Shown: one piece after another, positions 19,768-28,134 of the stretch
How the letters are laid out: each line of letters starts with the position of its first letter
Numbering within the stretch: position 1 is the first letter of the stretch
Assembly (NCBI GenBank): GCA_006503475.1
Contig: RSEH01000200.1
Coordinates: forward strand, 1 to 64,000
Length of the DNA: 64,000 nucleotides
DNA from: Stentor roeselii
Taxonomy: Eukaryota; Ciliophora; Heterotrichea; Heterotrichida; Stentoridae
Reading direction: 5' to 3'
Translations under genes and position numbers: made by a program
Notes under the pieces: generated by a model
What the model saw: only the letters and a program-made list of their open reading frames with translations
What the model was told of the DNA's origin: nothing
The model's database searches: none

Positions 19768-21243
19768 ATGAAAAACAACCCGTTAAGACACTCACTTGAT
19801 TTGAACAGGTTTTCTAGACTTCAGGATACTCCTAATTTAAAAGGACTCAAGTTGCAGGTTAATGAACTACAAACTGTCAATCAGAACTATAGGGAAAGGA
19901 ATAAAATGCTGGAAAGGCAGATTGAGGAATTGAACTCTGAAATTAATAACTTGCTGAAATTGAATAGGAAACTTGCTAGTAGTTATGGAAATGTACAGCT
20001 TCAAGAATTAGAGCAAGTCTGTGAAGGCATATACAAAAAGCAAATGAACGATTCATTCACAACAATCGACCATCTGAAGCAAGATCTTGACCGTTTCAAA
20101 CAAATAGTCCAAATGTTACGAGAAGAAAACACACATCTAAAAACCAAGCTTTTCCACTACCGTAGTTACGTAGTCCAATTATCATCCTCACAAGAAATCC
20201 CAATATTCACCTCCCCAACAGTCGAAATCTGGAAAGACTCAATCGATTCTCTTCCATCTCTATCAAAAAGCAAGTCAGTCTCCGAAGCCTTCGACAATTT
20301 TTCAACAGTCCTAAAGCCCTTAAGCCAAAAATCATTATTTTTCATAAATTCGCCTTCTCTGTTAAAACTCTACAATTCAACCCTTTCATCTCCAAAAGAC
20401 CGAACAAAAGTCGGGCGACTTTCCCTTTTAATCCACGGCGACCTTTCAACAGAAAAAGCTTTTTTTTCCTCTAAAGAAGAAGTTCAACAAGCTTGTTATT
20501 CAAAAGACTTCCTTCTTTTTCCAATAACTCTTCAAAAAGATCTTGATTTAATAGTTCAATGCAGTCAACCTTCAAGAGGCTGCTTCGAAGAAGCAGACTT
20601 AAAAATTCTTTCACTTTTCACATCTTTTCTCTCAAAAACTTTGAAACTTTTGCAGAGTAAGTCACAAGAAAAGCTAAGAAAAAACAACATGCAAAAAATG
20701 ATTCAACTTGTAGCGACTCTAGTCACTGCCAGGTCACTTGATACTTTCGCTAACTTGCTTGACGAGCACCTTTCAAGTATTTTCGAGTTCCAAGAAGCCG
20801 GGATAGTCTTTGTGGACCATAAAGTGAATCAATTCTTTGTTTATGGATATTCTCCTAAAGCCAATGTGAAGTACTGCAATGAAGTCATTCGTCTTCCTAT
20901 CAACATGGGCTTCACTGGAGAGGTCTTTAAAGGAGATTCGATTCGAGTTTTTGAGAACTTGAAGAATAAAGCTGGATTTAATCAAGATATTGACAATACT
21001 GCATCCACTGGAGATATTAAACAGTGTCTTATGGTTAAACTTCCTGGACCTGATGGGATTTTCACTGGAGTTTTACAACTTAATAATAAAGTTTCAGGGA
21101 AAATCACAAAAAATGACTTGAAAATCGTTCAGGAATTTGCACCTCTTCTTGGAAATATTATTTTTGGAATTTCTCATTTTGAAGAAGCTTTTGATTTGAC
21201 TTTAAGGATGAAAAATTCACTTAACTTTTTGCAGGGAAAGTAA
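19768..21243 (+). CDS. coiled-coil protein with tandem GAF-like domains, 491 aa
   Basis: Residues about 25-135 form a coiled coil (LQVNELQTVNQNYRERNKMLERQIEEL). The C-terminal half looks like two GAF domains. The first (about 175-300) is weak. The second (about 305-475) is clearer: TARSLDTFANLLDEHLSSIFEFQEAGIVFVD, LPINMGFTGEVFKGDSIRV, FNQDID, CLMVKLPG..G.FTGVLQLNNK and FAPLLGNII match the order seen in GAF domains of phosphodiesterases and related signalling proteins. GAF domains bind cyclic nucleotides or other small ligands; no catalytic domain follows, so this may be a ligand-sensing scaffold. The next gene starts 7 nt after its TAA stop. Confidence 0.75.
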   Translation: MKNNPLRHSLDLNRFSRLQDTPNLKGLKLQVNELQTVNQNYRERNKMLERQIEELNSEINNLLKLNRKLASSYGNVQLQELEQVCEGIYKKQMNDSFTTIDHLKQDLDRFKQIVQMLREENTHLKTKLFHYRSYVVQLSSSQEIPIFTSPTVEIWKDSIDSLPSLSKSKSVSEAFDNFSTVLKPLSQKSLFFINSPSLLKLYNSTLSSPKDRTKVGRLSLLIHGDLSTEKAFFSSKEEVQQACYSKDFLLFPITLQKDLDLIVQCSQPSRGCFEEADLKILSLFTSFLSKTLKLLQSKSQEKLRKNNMQKMIQLVATLVTARSLDTFANLLDEHLSSIFEFQEAGIVFVDHKVNQFFVYGYSPKANVKYCNEVIRLPINMGFTGEVFKGDSIRVFENLKNKAGFNQDIDNTASTGDIKQCLMVKLPGPDGIFTGVLQLNNKVSGKITKNDLKIVQEFAPLLGNIIFGISHFEEAFDLTLRMKNSLNFLQGK

Positions 21244-21250
21244 TTTAATA

Positions 21251-22075
21251 ATGAATAAATTTCTGATTATTTTTCAACAACTTGAGGAAAATAACCAGGA
21301 TTCGGAAAAAATTGAGATACTTAAGAGGATGATTGGTCGGTTTAGATGTTATAGGATGGAAAAGGAACAGCAAGAGGATGAATTTAGAAGGGATTCGTTT
21401 AGGAACTGTATTATTGTCGAGTCGCCTACTTTGCATAATGGATCATTTGCTTCTGTTAGGACTCCTGTGAGAAAACCTGGGAAACATTTTACTTTTTTTA
21501 GCAAGAAGCAGACCTGTATCACTTAATCAGACCGTCCAGAAGAACTAGAGTTAATCAAGTCCTCATTCAAACAACTAGTAACCTTACACCACCCCAACGA
21601 AAACATGCAAGAACAAGCGAAACTCCACCTTCCACATTTCACACAATTCCTACTAGACTGTTCAATAGTTTCTCATCACTTCATGTCCCTGATGCTTCTT
21701 CCATTGGGAAAAGAAAAATGGATAACAATAGAAAAGTTTATCCTTTCAATAGAAAGCATTCACAAGATGTCCTTCGAAAAAGCTTCTTTTTTCTATCAAG
21801 AAAGAGACTCTTTGTTCAAAAAAAATGCAGTTATTCAAAAAATGATCTGTAAGAAAAATTCAGTTTTCTTTAAAATGGTTGAAAGTTACTGTGGAGGATC
21901 TCTCGAAGAGTCAGACCTCGCATTCGTTTTAAGCATGGCTCTGAAAGACAAGAAAAAAATCAATGACTTCAGAGCTCTTGCCAAGAAAACCTTCGACCGC
22001 CTCGAAGCCAAGTCAGGAAAAAGAAAAGATCTGATAAGTTCTGAAGAGTTTTTGAATTTATTAATCAACACTTAA
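21251..22075 (+). CDS. hypothetical protein, 269 aa, with one 15-nt intron
   Basis: CDS is join(21251..21515, 21531..22075). The first frame ends at TAA within the intron; splicing joins KKQT to YRPEELELIKSSF and restores one helical protein. It begins 7 nt after the GAF gene. The C-terminal half is alpha-helical and charged (MALKDKKKINDFRALAKKTFDRLEAKSGKRKDLISSEEFLNLL is vaguely EF-hand-like, but the calcium ligands are not convincing). Function is not recognised. The strongest skew reversal of this region falls at the intron: G-rich before it, C-rich after. An alternative would be two separate small ORFs, but the exact 15-nt GT...AG unit argues against that. Confidence 0.8.
21516..21530 (+). 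other. 15-nt spliceosomal intron (phase 1)
   Basis: The sequence gtatcacttaatcag contains the TAA that would end the first frame. Removal gives a continuous 269-residue protein. Confidence 0.88.
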
Positions 22076-22168
22076 AACTTCTGATAAACTTTTCTTTATA
22101 TTCTTCAAACAGTTAAATATTTTTCATCAACTTTCATTCAACCATCTCTATTCAAGGAGTCTTAATAA

Positions 22169-22804
22169 ATGAATCCCAACGGTGGTGAAGAAGAATACGA
22201 CTTTTTATATAAAATTGTCCTTGTAGGGGATTCAAATGTGGGAAAAACCAACTTGATTTCTCGGTATATCAAAAATACCTTACCTAAGAACTCTAACCCA
22301 ACTATTGGAGTTGAGTTCGCCACTCGCGTTGTTCCTCTCAAGTCGGGCGGGACTGTCAAAGCTCAGATCTGGGATACTGCAGGGCAGGAAAGGTATTATG
22401 CTATTGTCTCTGCTCACTACAGAAGAGCCATTGGGGCATTGCTGGTTTATGATGTGACCAACTTGAAAACATTCACTAATGCTGAAAAGTGGATTAAAGA
22501 ACTCAAGAGCAAGGCCGAGCCCGACATAGTCATCATGCTGGTTGGAAACAAAATCGACTTAGTAGAAAAAAACCCTGAAAAGCGAGAAGTTGCTGTCCAA
22601 CAGGCTGAATCTTTTGCGGCCAGGGAAAAACTTTTGTTCATTGAAACCTCAGCCTTCACATCACACAAGGTGAAAGAAGCATTTGAAACTTTATTAGAAG
22701 AAATATATAAAGGAACTAGGTCTAAGAGCAATAAAAGGCCAGATCACGGAGAAAACCTAGACCCAATGGCTCAACCTCCCAGATCCTCCGGATGCTGCGC
22801 ATAA
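22169..22804 (+). CDS. RAB11: Rab11-family small GTPase
   Basis: 211 aa, of typical Rab length. The P-loop GDSNVGKTN lies at 20-28, the switch I stretch PTIGVEFATR near 44-53, WDTAGQE at 68-74 with the catalytic Gln, VGNKID near 125-130 and ETSA near 155. EYDFLYKIVLVGDS and TIGVEFATR are hallmarks of the Rab11 branch. The C-terminus SGCCA carries two cysteines one residue from the end, suitable for double geranylgeranylation. Rab11 directs recycling endosomes; in ciliates it also serves food-vacuole and contractile-vacuole trafficking (family knowledge). The start sits in CTTAATAAATG. Nothing seems missing. Confidence 0.95.
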   Translation: MNPNGGEEEYDFLYKIVLVGDSNVGKTNLISRYIKNTLPKNSNPTIGVEFATRVVPLKSGGTVKAQIWDTAGQERYYAIVSAHYRRAIGALLVYDVTNLKTFTNAEKWIKELKSKAEPDIVIMLVGNKIDLVEKNPEKREVAVQQAESFAAREKLLFIETSAFTSHKVKEAFETLLEEIYKGTRSKSNKRPDHGENLDPMAQPPRSSGCCA

Positions 22805-22882
22805 ATAGTTATAGGTTATTCGGTATCATAAATTTAAAAGTCTCTCAAATTTCGTGTTGACTGATAAATGGCCCAATAATAA

Positions 22883-24739
22883 TTAATAAAAATACTCCTC
22901 CATCATAGAATACACATCTTTCGCCATTTTCGAATGCTGACTTAATTCCTCATCAGACTCTTCACTTTTCCCTCCATTTCTCTTGAAACTATCACTAAAA
23001 GCTTCCTCATCCTGCAATTTTCTTTCAAGAAAGTAAATTTTTTTCTCATAACAATCCTGAAGTTCTTTAAGTCTAATCATTTCCTTCTGAATCATAGGAA
23101 TAAACTCCTGTGCATAAGGATGTTTTATCCACTGATCATGAATTTCTTTTTCTCTTCTCGCGATTTCAGCTTCTTTTTCCGCGATTCGTTCTTCTCTCAT
23201 CAGCAAAGATTTCGTATAGGCCAGATTTGAGCAGTCGTTTTGGATCTTTGATGAACGTCTGTAAATTGGAGGCTTTGGCAAGTTAAAGTTTTGAGTTTTT
23301 CTATTCGTTGAAAAAGAATTTTCTATGTTTTTGGGACTTGAGCGCAAGGATTGAGAAATTTTTAAGGAAAGGTTTGACTTGACTTGCTTTATGTCTCGGG
23401 TCGGGTCTTCGAGACTGTCACCTGAAAGTTCGAAATTTTGGAAACTTTCTGAGGATGATGAGGAGTTACTGTTTTTGGTTACTTTTATTGATGGAGATAG
23501 ATTGATTGTCCTGGATGTGTACATCGTCGGTTTAACATCGATACTCTTATTAATTTCTTCAATCTTATCATTGATAACATTCTTCATCTTTTCCAACTTC
23601 TTCTTCGACTCCTCAAACTGAGCCTGGTCAGCCAATAACTTTTTTTCTCTCTCCTGAAGAGCACGAATCGAATCCTGATACTGAAGATTCAACCTTTTTA
23701 AATCCTGACTGCGAAAATTAAGTTCTCCTTCTTGTTTAAGAACATTTTTCAACTTAGTCCTTAGATGATTATTCATAACCTGAGTTTCAGCATTTTGCCA
23801 TTCAAGGGCCCTACAATTAAATTCACATTTTTTAAACAAATTTCTAAATTTTTTGCTATTTTCCCAAATTTTCCAGTCATTTTCTCCATTTTCAATTTGC
23901 CGAAAATCATAAATCTCATCATTTTCCTTAAAAATTTCCTTCTCACAAAACTCTAAAACCTTCAAATTTTCACTTTTTTCTCCAATTTTCCTATAATTAA
24001 AAAAGCCCCCTTTTTCAAATCCATTGCAATAAACTTCATGAAATTTTTTTTTCATATCATTTTCAAGTCTCAATGCAAATTTTTCCATAAAACTTTTGGG
24101 AATAGCAGCATTTTTCCTCAATTCAATCATTTCCGAAGTGATTTTTTCCTTTTCACAATTCCATCGAAACTCTTCAGGAAACATGATTTGTGCAAGTTTA
24201 TCCTTCGTAGGAAATTCAAATCCAAAAACATGAAAATAAAAAGAAACATTGCAAAACTTCAAGTGTCCAGAAAAAGTTTCTCCAGATTCAACTTGTTTGA
24301 TGATATTTTTTACTTTTTTTTCAAGGTGGTAAAGTTCTTTGATGTGAATTTCTTCGCCATGCAAGACGCTTGCGGCTTCTGAGATGAAACTTGAAGGATT
24401 TTCAGTCAAGTTGAGTGTTTCAGTTGTTTTCATAGCAGCTGAGCGGATATCTTCAAGTTTCATGCAAAGTTCTGACCATCGTTGAAAGAACGGGTTTGAA
24501 ATCAAGGAGTCTTCATTCAGGTCTCGGTCGTCAGGTTCGAGGTATAAGTCAAGGTTTTCATTTCCAGTGAAAAAAGCAGGTCGAAAGTCGTCAGAGATTT
24601 GAGAGTCTTTTTGTAGATGCTTGTTTTTGTTTATCACGCTGATGACTTTGTCGTTCAACTGGTCCAGGCGGGTTTCAATGGAACTTCTGAAGTTTTTTTT
24701 AAATCTTGAAGCAGTGTCATCCATAATAATCCTAAACAA
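22883..24739 (-). CDS. hypothetical coiled-coil protein, about 618 aa
   Basis: Not recognised. Either Met1 or Met6 (MDDTASRFKKNF, at 24724) could be the start; the second gives a more usual soluble N-terminus. Residues ~330-420 (LKRLNLQYQDSIRALQEREKKLLADQAQFEESKKKLEKMKN) and ~510-590 (LLMREERIAEKEAEIARREKEI...YEKKIYFLERKLQDEEAF) are strong coiled coils, separated by a Ser/Asn-rich linker. The C-terminus is HSKMAKDVYSMMEEYFY. There is no catalytic motif or membrane segment. It converges on Rab11 with 78 bp between stops. A cortical or basal-body structural role is possible but not shown. Confidence 0.82.
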   Translation of the reverse strand: MFRIIMDDTASRFKKNFRSSIETRLDQLNDKVISVINKNKHLQKDSQISDDFRPAFFTGNENLDLYLEPDDRDLNEDSLISNPFFQRWSELCMKLEDIRSAAMKTTETLNLTENPSSFISEAASVLHGEEIHIKELYHLEKKVKNIIKQVESGETFSGHLKFCNVSFYFHVFGFEFPTKDKLAQIMFPEEFRWNCEKEKITSEMIELRKNAAIPKSFMEKFALRLENDMKKKFHEVYCNGFEKGGFFNYRKIGEKSENLKVLEFCEKEIFKENDEIYDFRQIENGENDWKIWENSKKFRNLFKKCEFNCRALEWQNAETQVMNNHLRTKLKNVLKQEGELNFRSQDLKRLNLQYQDSIRALQEREKKLLADQAQFEESKKKLEKMKNVINDKIEEINKSIDVKPTMYTSRTINLSPSIKVTKNSNSSSSSESFQNFELSGDSLEDPTRDIKQVKSNLSLKISQSLRSSPKNIENSFSTNRKTQNFNLPKPPIYRRSSKIQNDCSNLAYTKSLLMREERIAEKEAEIARREKEIHDQWIKHPYAQEFIPMIQKEMIRLKELQDCYEKKIYFLERKLQDEEAFSDSFKRNGGKSEESDEELSQHSKMAKDVYSMMEEYFY

Positions 24740-24746
24740 TTAATAT

Positions 24747-24935
24747 CTAATAATCTCTTTCTCTCTTCAGTCCTCGGTGCTTTACAGCGAATTTTTCTAT
24801 CATCAAATCTCTTTGCTCAGCGATTTTTTGGTAATCTTCTTTTAAAATTTCAATCTCTTCTTTAATTCTTCTATTTTTCACAGTTAACTCTCTCATAACA
24901 CCCAATTTCTCACTTTCACTAAGATTTTTCCTCAT
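24747..24935 (-). CDS. small coiled-coil protein, 62 aa
   Basis: A short ORF that lies directly upstream of the 618-aa coiled-coil gene on the same strand (7 nt between stop and next ATG). It starts 13 bp from the divergent RCC1-like gene. The sequence is highly charged and helical (KNRRIKEEIEILKEDYQKIAEQ), unlike a random AT-rich ORF. No 15-nt GT...AG unit can join it to the downstream gene in frame, so I keep it separate. It could still be a 5' exon of the next gene joined by an intron I cannot identify. Confidence 0.5.
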   Translation of the reverse strand: MRKNLSESEKLGVMRELTVKNRRIKEEIEILKEDYQKIAEQRDLMIEKFAVKHRGLKRERDY

Positions 24936-24948
24936 TATTTCGAATAAA
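24936..24948. promoter_or_regulatory. 13-bp divergent inter-start region
   Basis: Only 13 bp (tatttcgaataaa) separate the start codons of the small minus gene and the RCC1-like plus gene. If the 62-aa ORF is not a gene, the upstream space for the RCC1-like gene is larger. Confidence 0.35.
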
Positions 24949-27621
24949 ATGCAAAAAGACCTTCCGATTTTCCAGGTTTTCTCAAAAAAATCTGGTTTTT
25001 TTTCAAGACCCTTGTCAAAGTTTTCACCTCTTCAATCGATATGCTCAAGTTGCGAGAAGTATTTTTTCTTATCAGAAAGCGGTCAAGTTTTTATCTTATC
25101 TTCAGGAAGTATTTCAAGACTATCTCTTCCCGTGAAAATCCGAAAGATCTGCGGAAGTAAAGAAAGTGTATTTTTTTTACCAGATCAAGGACTTTACTTC
25201 CAAGGATACGATTTGTTGTCTTCAGAGTTTTCTGCTTTTCCAGCTCTTGTTGAGAGTTTTGGCCAAGTGCCTTTGAAGGACGTGAGCCTTGGACTGACTC
25301 ATGCTGCCGGCATCGATGATGCCGGGACTCTTTACATCTGGGGAGGAAGTTATGGAGTTCCTCGGGGGGTCAGCAAGGCCTTCACTTGTTCAAAGGTGCT
25401 TTGCGGTGACTTTCTGACGGCAGTTGCGACGTCAGGAGGATATTTTTACACTTATGGCTGGTTTAACACCCTGGATTCAACTTTAAGTGCTTTTTCCTTC
25501 CCTGAGCTGGAAAAGTACTTTGTGATTGACTTTTGCATTGGAAATAACTTTTGCGTTGTTTTCAGTGATGATGGAACTGTTGTTGTTTTTGACTCGAGTC
25601 ACTGTCTTCTGCATTTGAAGAACTTGAATGGCTTTCGCAGTGCTTATGCGGTTTCGAATGGACTTTTCGTGTTTACTTTGAATGCGGTTTATAAGTGGAC
25701 TGGCAATGGGATCCGTGATTGGGTGTTAGAAGTTTTAGTGGACAGGGGGAATGCCAGGGTGTTAGGGTGTTACTTGAACTCCTTGCTTGTACAGGGAGAA
25801 ATTGACTGGGAAGTAAAAACAGAACTAGGAAAAAGTGAGTCTTTTGAAAAAATCCTGTCACCGAAAAGTTTGACTACTGAAAAAAAAGTCTATTCTCAGT
25901 ATTTTCCACAAGATAACAGCTTTAATAAGATTCTTGAATATCGAAAACAACATAAAATAGCGGGTCGGATTTCTCAGTTTGTTCAACCGCTTTGCTTACC
26001 ATGGCTTAGATTTGCTTGGGAACAGCTTTGGAGGTTCAGTCAGATTAAAAAGTTGCAGAGTAGGTCCAGGGCTTTGTCACAGTTGCCGGTTCTTACTGCA
26101 AAAGTTATACAAAAAGCGATTTATCTTGATTTTTCTTTTGCTTTTGAAAAAATTTTCAGGTTTACTATTGCGCAGGTTAGGGAAGAAGCTGAGGATTTTG
26201 AGATTAATGTAAACAAGGCTAGGAGTAGAAGAGAGAAATTTTTTGAATGCTTTAAAAAGCTGAAAAATAAGGAAATTGTTAGATATGGAGAAATTTTCAT
26301 AGGGTCTATCAAATTTTTACTGAAAATCATGAAAAAAAGAGAAAATTCCATTAAAAAAATCTTTATTTACGCGAAAAAGGCAGATCGAAGTGCTGTTTCT
26401 TTAAAGTTCTATAAATGGCTGTTAATATACGAGCGGTCTTTAGACCTTTTTAAAGCCTCTCACATATTTTCTCATCTTTTTTTAAAGAAACATGGCGGAC
26501 ACGCCATGCGACTTCTAAAGTCTTATCATTTTTACCGAAAATTCCAACTAAGCAAGTTAAAAAGTGCGATATTATTATTATACAAAAGGCGCTACATCAG
26601 TTCAATAATCAAGCCCTTCAACAAATGGTCTCAAATCGGTATCAAGTCCTCAGTACTCAAAGAAAAATCCCTAAGTCTCTACAAGTCCTTAGCCAAAAAC
26701 ATCTACTCAGTTCTTCATTTAAAGCTTCGATCATCTTTAAAGTTTTCCTTTTCCCATCTCCTTCAAAATTCCCTGCATAAAAAACGTGTAAAGCTTTTTC
26801 GAAACCCTTTCCTTTACTTCTCGACAGTATTTTCTAAAATCATCTGCCGTTTAAAGTTCTCAACGTTTTCCATTCTTTCAAGAACACGTGAAAAAACAAG
26901 TTTCACGATTAACCTTGACTCATCTGGAAGACTTACAAGTTTGGGCTTCGTGATAGAAAAAATTTACTCAGAACAACTGAGACACGCTTTTGAAAAACTG
27001 GAAATTTCTGCGAAATTGAAGAAAAAATTAAAAAAAAATGTAAAGAATGAAGATTTTCATGAACAAACTCTTACTTTTTTCAATTCTCCTCCTGATGACT
27101 ATCAAAATCCTTTTGTTTTAAATCAGACTGTGCCCAAGTTGCAGCTTGGAAATGTTGAAAATATGAAAAAACCGCCGATTTCTTCGAGAAATTCTAAATA
27201 TTATGTCAAGGTCAAACCTAAACCTCCTTCTAGGTCTGGATCTTTCACTGCTAATGATAATCGAGAAGACTCTTTGTCTAGAAGAAAAAATTATGACAAC
27301 CAACTTAGGAAAAAAATTAAAGATTTGGATAAAACTTCTCAGAGACATAATTCGGTTAAAAGTGTTGAAAAGTTACTTGCGAAAAAACCACCGAAGAGGA
27401 AGTATATTGAAAATAGAGGTGAAAGAGAGACTCCTAAGAATAATGAAGAGTTTTTTAAGGTTTCTTTAGCGGTTTTGGGAATCAGGAAGTTTTTTGAAAA
27501 AAATGAGTTTACACTTTTAATGTCGACATTTAAGATATTGAAAACCTGTTTCAAGTACTCAAAAAACCCATACTCCCGTTGTTTCCGATACTCCCCAGAC
27601 AAATCCAATATTTTTAACTAA
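24949..27621 (+). CDS. RCC1-like propeller fused to a W/K-rich helical region, 890 aa
   Basis: Residues 1 to about 300 resemble RCC1 repeats: VSLGLTHAAGIDDAGTLYIWGGSYG, VLCGDFLTAVATSGGYFYTYGWF, FCIGNNFCVVFSDDGTVVVFD. Residues about 345-640 are a long run of basic aromatic helices (RFAWEQLWRFSQIKKLQSRSRAL, FYKWLLIYERSLDLFKASHIF, IKPFNKWSQIGIKSSVL) that look like Sfi1-type centrin-binding repeats. The last 220 residues are Lys/Arg-rich and disordered. RCC1 propellers act as exchange factors or binding platforms; Sfi1-type helices bind centrin in contractile or basal-body structures, which would fit a ciliate. The RCC1 part is fairly sure; the Sfi1 comparison is inference. Confidence 0.75.
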   Translation: MQKDLPIFQVFSKKSGFFSRPLSKFSPLQSICSSCEKYFFLSESGQVFILSSGSISRLSLPVKIRKICGSKESVFFLPDQGLYFQGYDLLSSEFSAFPALVESFGQVPLKDVSLGLTHAAGIDDAGTLYIWGGSYGVPRGVSKAFTCSKVLCGDFLTAVATSGGYFYTYGWFNTLDSTLSAFSFPELEKYFVIDFCIGNNFCVVFSDDGTVVVFDSSHCLLHLKNLNGFRSAYAVSNGLFVFTLNAVYKWTGNGIRDWVLEVLVDRGNARVLGCYLNSLLVQGEIDWEVKTELGKSESFEKILSPKSLTTEKKVYSQYFPQDNSFNKILEYRKQHKIAGRISQFVQPLCLPWLRFAWEQLWRFSQIKKLQSRSRALSQLPVLTAKVIQKAIYLDFSFAFEKIFRFTIAQVREEAEDFEINVNKARSRREKFFECFKKLKNKEIVRYGEIFIGSIKFLLKIMKKRENSIKKIFIYAKKADRSAVSLKFYKWLLIYERSLDLFKASHIFSHLFLKKHGGHAMRLLKSYHFYRKFQLSKLKSAILLLYKRRYISSIIKPFNKWSQIGIKSSVLKEKSLSLYKSLAKNIYSVLHLKLRSSLKFSFSHLLQNSLHKKRVKLFRNPFLYFSTVFSKIICRLKFSTFSILSRTREKTSFTINLDSSGRLTSLGFVIEKIYSEQLRHAFEKLEISAKLKKKLKKNVKNEDFHEQTLTFFNSPPDDYQNPFVLNQTVPKLQLGNVENMKKPPISSRNSKYYVKVKPKPPSRSGSFTANDNREDSLSRRKNYDNQLRKKIKDLDKTSQRHNSVKSVEKLLAKKPPKRKYIENRGERETPKNNEEFFKVSLAVLGIRKFFEKNEFTLLMSTFKILKTCFKYSKNPYSRCFRYSPDKSNIFN

Positions 27622-27729
27622 CTTGTTATCCCTACCAGTACGAATCCAAAACCCAACCAATTCAAACCAAAAAAAATTCAAAGTCCTAAATCTAATCAAA
27701 TAATTTCATTATTCACTTAAATCATTCAT

Positions 27730-27960
27730 CTATTCGACACACTTCACACTAAGCGAGTAGCTAGCTGCGGCTTTCTTGATTTCTTGAATCGAGAAAAAAT
27801 TTTCAGAAGATTGACTTGAAGGCTGAGTCGGAGAAGGTCTTTTTCTATTCTGACGACGTTTTTTTTTCGATTCCTTTCTCTTATTCAGTTGCCAAGACTT
27901 AGAATACTCGGCCCATTCCTTAGAGAGTTTTGAATTAGGTTCGAGGTAAGTGTATTTCAT
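27730..27960 (-). CDS. small basic hypothetical protein, 76 aa
   Basis: It starts with ATTAAATGAAATAC, the start context common in this window. The middle is strongly basic (KRKESKKKRRQNRKRP) followed by a Ser/Pro/Gln stretch. Trp, Tyr and Glu are spaced as in a real protein (EWAEYSKSWQLNKR). It sits alone in a gap between two plus-strand genes, and there is no larger frame opposite it. The basic run could be a nuclear localisation or RNA-binding segment. Function unknown. Confidence 0.55.
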   Translation of the reverse strand: MKYTYLEPNSKLSKEWAEYSKSWQLNKRKESKKKRRQNRKRPSPTQPSSQSSENFFSIQEIKKAAASYSLSVKCVE

Positions 27961-28134
27961 TTAATGGCTATTATATTTCATTTTCCTAACAACCCAAGTA
28001 AGCATCGACTTAACCTCTCTATTGAAAATGAGTCAAATTCACTACCTTGACATTTTTTCACTCCCTCTTCATATTCCCCCTATCATCAAGTCCTTCTCCC
28101 TCCTAATCTTCCTTCATTCCAATACTTTTCATTC

